From Rhodospirillales bacterium URHD0017 (GTDB lineage: Bacteria; Pseudomonadota; Alphaproteobacteria; Reyranellales; Reyranellaceae), in the NCBI GenBank assembly GCA_900110395.1, contig FODP01000004.1, forward strand, positions 90,941 through 154,940: a stretch of 64,000 bases of DNA, in the 5' to 3' direction. The notes under the pieces are model-generated. The model was not told where the DNA came from and made no database searches. It saw nothing but the letters and a program-made list of their open reading frames with translations. Positions 59,685 through 64,000 of this stretch are shown piece after piece. Every line of letters begins with the position of its first letter. Position 1 is the stretch's first letter. The position numbers and the translations under genes were made by a program.

Positions 59685-60626
59685 TCAGTACCGGATCCTG
59701 GGATCGAGGAAGGCGTAGGAGATGTCGATGATCAGGTTCACGATCACCTTGGCGGCGGCGAACACCAGGATCAGGCCCTGCACGATGGGATAGTCGCGCT
59801 TCAGCACGGCATCGACGGTGAGCCGGCCGAGGCCCGGGATGTTGAACACGGTCTCGGTGATGACGACACCCGAAATCAGGAGCGCAATGCCGATGCCGAT
59901 CACGGTGACGATGGGCACAGACGCGTTCTTGAGCGCGTGCAGCAGCAGGACGCGGTCGGTCGCCAGGCCCTTGGCGTTGGCGGTGCGGATATAGTCCTGT
60001 TGCAGCACCTCGAGCATGGAAGCGCGCGTGATGCGGGCGATCAGCGCCATGTAGGTCACGCCCAGCGCCACCGAGGGCAGGATCAGGCTTTCAGCGAACG
60101 GCCAGAGGCCGGCGCTCAGCGGCTGGTAGCCTTGCACCGGCAGGAGTTGCCATTGCACGGCGAAGAAGTAGATCAGGACATAGGCCAGCACGAACACCGG
60201 CATGGCGAAGCCCAGCACGGCGAAGCCCATGACCAGGCGGTCGACCAGCTTGCGCGCCTTCCACGCCGCCACCACGCCGATGGGGATGGCGAGCGAAACG
60301 GCGACGAACAGCGTCGACAGGGTGAGTGCGATGGTGGGCTCGACGCGCTGGGCCATCAGCCGCGTGACCGGCAGGTTGGAAAAGATCGATACGCCCATGT
60401 CGCCCTGCAGCAGCGCCCACAGCCAGACGACGAACTGCTCGACCAGCGGCCGATCGAGCCCGAGCTTGGCGCGCACGGCGGCGATGGCTTCGCTGGTGGC
60501 GTCTTCGCCGGCGATGATCGCCGCCGGATCGCCCGGCGCGAGGCGCAGCAGGAAGAAGACGAACAGCGCAACCACGGCCATCACCGGCAGGGTGGCGAAA
60601 AGGCGACGGACGATATACGCGGTCAA
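59685..60626 (-). CDS. Peptide ABC transporter permease, DppB/OppB type
   Basis: A 313-residue permease starting at TTG (60626), with GAGG a few bases upstream. OppB-type features: MTAYIVRRLFATLPVMAVVALFVFFLLRLAPGDPA and the EAA region MLEVLQQDYIRTANAKGLATDRVLLLHALKNASVPIVTVIGIGIALLISGVVITETVFNIPGLG. It is one base upstream of the DppC-type gene. A strong stem-loop separates it from the binding-protein gene. Confidence 0.94.
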   Translation of the reverse strand: MTAYIVRRLFATLPVMAVVALFVFFLLRLAPGDPAAIIAGEDATSEAIAAVRAKLGLDRPLVEQFVVWLWALLQGDMGVSIFSNLPVTRLMAQRVEPTIALTLSTLFVAVSLAIPIGVVAAWKARKLVDRLVMGFAVLGFAMPVFVLAYVLIYFFAVQWQLLPVQGYQPLSAGLWPFAESLILPSVALGVTYMALIARITRASMLEVLQQDYIRTANAKGLATDRVLLLHALKNASVPIVTVIGIGIALLISGVVITETVFNIPGLGRLTVDAVLKRDYPIVQGLILVFAAAKVIVNLIIDISYAFLDPRIRY

Positions 60627-60638
60627 GATGCCTCATTC

Positions 60639-60674
60639 GGCCATCGTCCGCGCGCGTCGCGCGCGGACGAGGCC
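60639..60674. promoter_or_regulatory. Stem-loop between the binding-protein and permease genes
   Basis: A perfect 12-bp stem (60644-60655 with 60659-60670, TCGTCCGCGCGC/GCGCGCGGACGA) with a three-base loop, extended by GGCC/GGCC past a bulge. It lies 7 bp after the stop of the binding-protein gene and 13 bp before the start of the DppB-type gene. Such intercistronic hairpins protect the upstream mRNA 3' end or partly terminate, giving more binding protein than permease. Confidence 0.75.
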
Positions 60675-60681
60675 TGCGTGA

Positions 60682-62253
60682 TCATTTCTTGGTAATGCCC
60701 CACAGCACCGCCAGGCCGGTGTTGGGCACGATGCCGTCGATGCGGTCGGCGCGGTAGGCGAGCGGCGTATCCCACTGGCCGAACGGGATGTAGACGACCT
60801 GCTCCATCGCCTTGGTCTGCAGCTCCTTGGCGATCTTCTTGCGCTCATCCTCGCTCGAGGCCATGCCGAAAGCGTTGCGCAGCTTCTCGATCTCCGGATC
60901 GCACGGCCAGCCGAACAGACCCTTGTCGCAGGCCGCACCGATCCAGGTGTGCAGGACGGGATTGGCCGTTCCGACACCGCCCGAGGTGGTGATGAAGATG
61001 TTCCAGCCACCTTGAGCCGGCGGCTCCTTCTTGGCGCGCCGCGACACGACTGAGCCCCAATCCATCGACTGGACGTCAACGTTGATGCCGGCCTCGCGCA
61101 TCGCTTGGATCAGCACCTGGGTGGCCGGCGTGATGGTGTTGTGGTCGGTGGTGGCGAGGATGGTGATCGGCTCGCCGTTGTAGCCCGCCTCCTTCAGGAG
61201 CTGCAGCGCCTTCTTGGGATTGTATTCCTTGAAGAAGGCGGTGCCGCCGTCGTTCTCGTACGGCCCGCCGCAGGTCAGCAGGCCCGGGCAGACGCGGTAG
61301 TACTTCGGATCGCCGACGATGGCGCGCAGGAAGTCCTCCTGGTTGACCAGGTAGTACATCGCCTGGCGCGCCTTAACGTTGTTGAAGGGCGGATGCAGGT
61401 GGTTGAGCCGGATCATGCCCTGCGTGCTGTCGATGACCCCCGTCTTCATCAGCTTCACGCCCTTGGCCTTGGCGAGCAGAGGCAGGAAGTCGGTGTTGGG
61501 GTTCTCGTAGAAGTCGATCTCGCCGTTGACCAGGGCCGACATCGCCGTCTGCGGATCGGAGATCCAGATCAGCTCGATGCGGTCGACGCCCGGGATCTTG
61601 GCGCCGGCGAACGACGACGGCGCCTCGGTGCGCGGCACATAATCCTTGTTCTTGAGATAGACCGCCTTGCTGCCCGGAACCCACTGGTCCTTGGCGAAGA
61701 TGTAGGGGCCCGAGCCGATCGACTCCTTGACCTGCTGCTGCGGGTCGGTCTGCGCATCCTTCTCGCGCATGATGGCGGCGATCGAGCTGCCGGTCTTGCC
61801 GAGCGATTCCAGCACCATGCCGTAAGGCTCGCGCAGCACCATCTTGAAGGTCTTGTCGTCGACCGCGTCGAGGGCGGTCACGAAGCCCATCAGGCGCTGG
61901 CCAACGCCGTCCTTGGCGCCCCAGCGCTTGATCGAGGCGATGGCGTCCTTCGAGGTCACCGGCGAGCCGTCATGGAACTTCAGCCCGTCGCGCAGGGTGA
62001 AGGTATAGGTGAGCCGATCGGGGCTGATCTCGTACTTGCCGACCATCTGCGGCTGCGGCTTCTGGTCGGCGTCGTTGCCGAACAGCGTGTCGTAGACCAG
62101 GGCGCCGTGGATGTTGGCGATGGTCTGCGTCGTCCAGATCGGATCGATGACGCGCACGTCGGCGTGCATCACCGCCTTCAGCACCTTCTCCTGCGCCATT
62201 GCCGAAAAAGGCAAAGCAAACGCAGCGAGGCCGGCCATTATCCGGAATATCAT
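60682..62253 (-). CDS. Peptide ABC transporter substrate-binding protein, DppA/OppA type
   Basis: A 523-residue binding protein. The ATG at 62253 with AGAGGG upstream gives a proper signal peptide (MIFRIMAGLAAFALPFSAMAQ). The mature part has PIWTTQTIANIHGALVYDTLF, the family signature YTFTLRDGLKFHDGSPVTSKDAIASIKRW and GSGPYIFAKDQWVPGSKAVYLKNKDYV. Cysteine-bearing VCPGLLTCGGPY and AACDKGLFGWPCDPE suggest two disulfides. It feeds peptides or opine-like compounds to the DppBCDF-like set. It is preceded by an M81 peptidase gene across a short repeat. Confidence 0.93.
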   Translation of the reverse strand: MIFRIMAGLAAFALPFSAMAQEKVLKAVMHADVRVIDPIWTTQTIANIHGALVYDTLFGNDADQKPQPQMVGKYEISPDRLTYTFTLRDGLKFHDGSPVTSKDAIASIKRWGAKDGVGQRLMGFVTALDAVDDKTFKMVLREPYGMVLESLGKTGSSIAAIMREKDAQTDPQQQVKESIGSGPYIFAKDQWVPGSKAVYLKNKDYVPRTEAPSSFAGAKIPGVDRIELIWISDPQTAMSALVNGEIDFYENPNTDFLPLLAKAKGVKLMKTGVIDSTQGMIRLNHLHPPFNNVKARQAMYYLVNQEDFLRAIVGDPKYYRVCPGLLTCGGPYENDGGTAFFKEYNPKKALQLLKEAGYNGEPITILATTDHNTITPATQVLIQAMREAGINVDVQSMDWGSVVSRRAKKEPPAQGGWNIFITTSGGVGTANPVLHTWIGAACDKGLFGWPCDPEIEKLRNAFGMASSEDERKKIAKELQTKAMEQVVYIPFGQWDTPLAYRADRIDGIVPNTGLAVLWGITKK

Positions 62254-62311
62254 TTGAGTCCCTCTAAAGCTCCCCGATCCCATGCACAAACTATGCAAAG
62301 CGCGCGCCTTT

Positions 62312-62376
62312 GTCATCCGAGCGCAGCGAAGGATCTTTCAGGCAGCAGGAAAGGTCCCTCGCTTCGCTCGGGATGA
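62312..62376. repeat. GTCATCCCGA palindromic element, short form, copy 2
   Basis: A 65-bp copy with GTCATCCGAGCGCAGCGAAG at the left (one C fewer than consensus) and CTTCGCTCGGGATGA at the right. The loop TTTCAGGCAGCAGGAAA matches that of the short copy at 39178. It lies between the M81 gene and the binding-protein gene, both on the minus strand. Confidence 0.85.
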
Positions 62377-62405
62377 AAGTGTGCGTGTGCGAACGGCGCG
62401 CAAAC

Positions 62406-63878
62406 TCAAAATATCAATCCGCGCGGTTTCGCATCCTGATCGAGCGGCCAGATCGGACGCTCGACCTTCGTATACGGCACCTTGCGATGATCGCGCCGCA
62501 GCGGGCCGCTCGATTCGACGTAAACGACTTTCTTGGCGATCGGCCCATAGGCCGCCATGAAGTGGTTGGTCGACTTCACCACCACGATCTTCTTCTGCTG
62601 CGGATCGATGCCCAGGTTGGTGAACAGCTCCAGCCCCGTCGCTTGTGTCCGCTTGGTGATCAGCACGACATCGACGCCGCCGACGCGCGCGGCGGCGCAA
62701 TCGCCCACCGGAACCTGCGTCGGGCCGAAGCGCTGCCAGGCGTCGCGCTTGAGGCCGATGATCTCGACCTCGGCATCGACCGGCTGGCCGGAGCTGGGCG
62801 CGATCTTGCCGCCCATCCGGAGGCCGATCCTGGCGCCCAGCCCCGCATCGAAGCAGATGCGCACGGCGATCGGGTCCCAGATCGGGCCCAAACAGGCATT
62901 CTCGACCTTGCTGTCGATCAGATGGCGCAGGATGTCGGTGTTGTCCGACGGCGCGCCGCCGCCGGCATTGTCGGCCGGATCGGCGATCACCACCGGCAGG
63001 TCGTTGAAGGCCACACCCTCGGCGACGCCACCCGCCACGTCGAACGACGGCGGCGCCGTCTTGCCGCGCAGCGACACGAGCTCCTCGCCGAGCCGGGTCG
63101 CCAGCGCATCGGCCTTCTTCTTGTCGCCGTCGGCGATCACCAGCACGCGCGTGCCGATCTCGGCCACGTCGCCATAGGGGAAGCAGTGAGCAATCGACAC
63201 CGACAAGATGCCGTCCTTGCCTTCCATCGCCTTGATGCGGTCGACCAGGCCGCGCATCGGCTGGATGGTGGTCGGATAGCTCTGGATCTGGCGGCAGTCG
63301 TAGACCGACATCACCGGCTTCACCTCGCCGCGCAGGGTCGCCAGCACGAGATCGAGCACGTCCTCGGCGCGCTCGACGACGTCGGTATGCGGGAATTCCT
63401 TGTAGAGCACGATGATGTCGGCGCCCGCCACGCGCTTCATGGTGAGATGGCAGTGCGGATCGAGCTCGACGCCGATCACGCATTTCGGCCCGACGATCGC
63501 CCGCGCCCGCTCGATGATGTCGCCTTCCACGTCGTCGTAGCCGTGCGCCACCATGGCGCCGTGCAGGCCGAGCAGCAGGCCGTCGACTGGCAGCGCCGCC
63601 TTGAGCTGGTCAAGAATTTCGTCGCGCATGGTCTCGTAGTCGGCGCGGTTGGTCGTGCCGGCGGGGCTGGCGGCAAAGCAGCTGCCCTCGATCAGCTCGA
63701 AGCCTTCCTGCTCGGCGCGTTTGCGACCGACGAACAACGGCGCGGTGCACATGCGCGGCGCGTCAGCCGGATGCTCGCCCGGCCGCAGGAACACCGATTC
63801 GCGATAGTTCTCGATGCTGGTCGGCAATGGCGAGAAGGTGTTGGTCTCGGTCGCGAGCGTGGCGGTGAACAGGCGCAT
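62406..63878 (-). CDS. M81-family metallopeptidase (MlrC-like)
   Basis: A 490-residue protein. The ATG at 63878 has AAGGA seven bases upstream; an ATG seven codons earlier lies at the edge of a repeat. The MlrC N-terminal domain shows ATLATETNTFSPLPTSIENY, DGLLLGLHGAMVAHGYDDVEGDII and GVELDPHCHLT with its metal-ligand set; the C-terminal domain has VVIADPADNAGGGAPSDNTDILRHLI and the end GIDPQQKKIVVVKSTNHFMAAYGPIAK. MlrC finishes the breakdown of linearised microcystin; most relatives are linked to peptide transporters, as here, and probably act on small peptides. Confidence 0.92.
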   Translation of the reverse strand: MRLFTATLATETNTFSPLPTSIENYRESVFLRPGEHPADAPRMCTAPLFVGRKRAEQEGFELIEGSCFAASPAGTTNRADYETMRDEILDQLKAALPVDGLLLGLHGAMVAHGYDDVEGDIIERARAIVGPKCVIGVELDPHCHLTMKRVAGADIIVLYKEFPHTDVVERAEDVLDLVLATLRGEVKPVMSVYDCRQIQSYPTTIQPMRGLVDRIKAMEGKDGILSVSIAHCFPYGDVAEIGTRVLVIADGDKKKADALATRLGEELVSLRGKTAPPSFDVAGGVAEGVAFNDLPVVIADPADNAGGGAPSDNTDILRHLIDSKVENACLGPIWDPIAVRICFDAGLGARIGLRMGGKIAPSSGQPVDAEVEIIGLKRDAWQRFGPTQVPVGDCAAARVGGVDVVLITKRTQATGLELFTNLGIDPQQKKIVVVKSTNHFMAAYGPIAKKVVYVESSGPLRRDHRKVPYTKVERPIWPLDQDAKPRGLIF

Positions 63879-63897
63879 TTCGATGTCCTTTGCGTTC

Positions 63898-64000
63898 ATG
63901 CTCCTCTCCCCCGCTAGGGGGAGAGGCTGGGTGAGGGGGTTAAAGCGAGCCTTCGAGGGCCCCCCCCCTAACCTCTCCCCCTAGCGGGGGAGAGGAACAT
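63898..64000. repeat. CTCTCCCCC palindromic element, copy 3 (reaches the window edge)
   Basis: Left half ATGCTCCTCTCCCCCGCTAG, then GGGGGAGAGGCTGGGTGAGGGGGTT; right half CCCCCCCTAACCTCTCCCCC, then TAGCGGGGGAGAGGAACAT at the very end of the window. It is the same family as at 25035 and 36036. It lies directly upstream of the M81 gene. Confidence 0.88.

Overview
The window is about 64 kb of dense, GC-rich chromosomal DNA. It has roughly sixty genes on both strands, short intergenic gaps, and no rRNA, tRNA, CRISPR array or prophage that I could recognise. The gene content points to a free-living, metabolically versatile alphaproteobacterium. This includes HWE-family histidine kinases, several Bug/TctC and TRAP binding proteins, a Pseudomonas-type branched-chain keto acid dehydrogenase cluster, M81 peptidase with a peptide ABC system, and many stand-alone oxygenases. 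A soil or plant-associated lineage near Hyphomicrobiales or Rhodospirillales/Reyranella is my inference and is not proven by the sequence.

Layout. 1-4.2 kb: a Tat-exported amidase (cut by the window edge), a two-subunit Rieske ring-hydroxylating dioxygenase with a 65-residue companion, an SDR and an orphan TctB. 4.2-9.6 kb: bkdAA-bkdAB-bkdB-lpdV plus a HIT gene; lpdV carries an apparent one-base frameshift. 9.7-14.3 kb: pentapeptide-repeat protein, luciferase-like monooxygenase, CoaD, a metzincin-type protease and an L,D-transpeptidase. 14.4-24.9 kb: SbmA/BacA-like ABC exporter, TRAP transporter, rsmB, SulP permease, and an aminotransferase/kinase pair. 25-34 kb: small enzymes, a Cys-peptidase-like protein, Bug and TauD proteins, three small unknown genes, and a large HWE kinase. 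34.4-39 kb: an ABC importer with an amidohydrolase. 39.4-49.4 kb: second HWE kinase, DMT exporter, a membrane-anchored patatin, a HlyD/FUSC efflux pair, a receiver protein, an Old Yellow Enzyme and NudC. 49.5-56.7 kb: a GIY-YIG element, a D-lactate/glycolate-type dehydrogenase, a Bug protein, a GntR/FCD regulator with a palindromic operator, a class V aminotransferase and an M48 protease. 56.8-63.9 kb: a complete dipeptide-type ABC transporter downstream of an M81 peptidase.

The most unusual feature is the intergenic space, which is filled by several families of palindromic repeats. The largest family begins GTCATCCCGA and ends TCGGGATGAC. It occurs at seven loci: four long copies, two short copies, and one copy (49482-49880) in which perfect 43-bp inverted arms enclose a GIY-YIG nuclease gene with only 7 and 12 bp to spare. 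That copy looks like a full-length parent element and the other six like MITE-style, gene-less derivatives. Other families are a CTCTCCCCC-type element (three copies, one nested between two inverted 27-bp hairpins), a GGACCGCGGGCCTCC hairpin (two copies plus a related half) and one large compound palindrome. Several copies sit inside operons, and one supplies a possible start codon for a TRAP permease gene.
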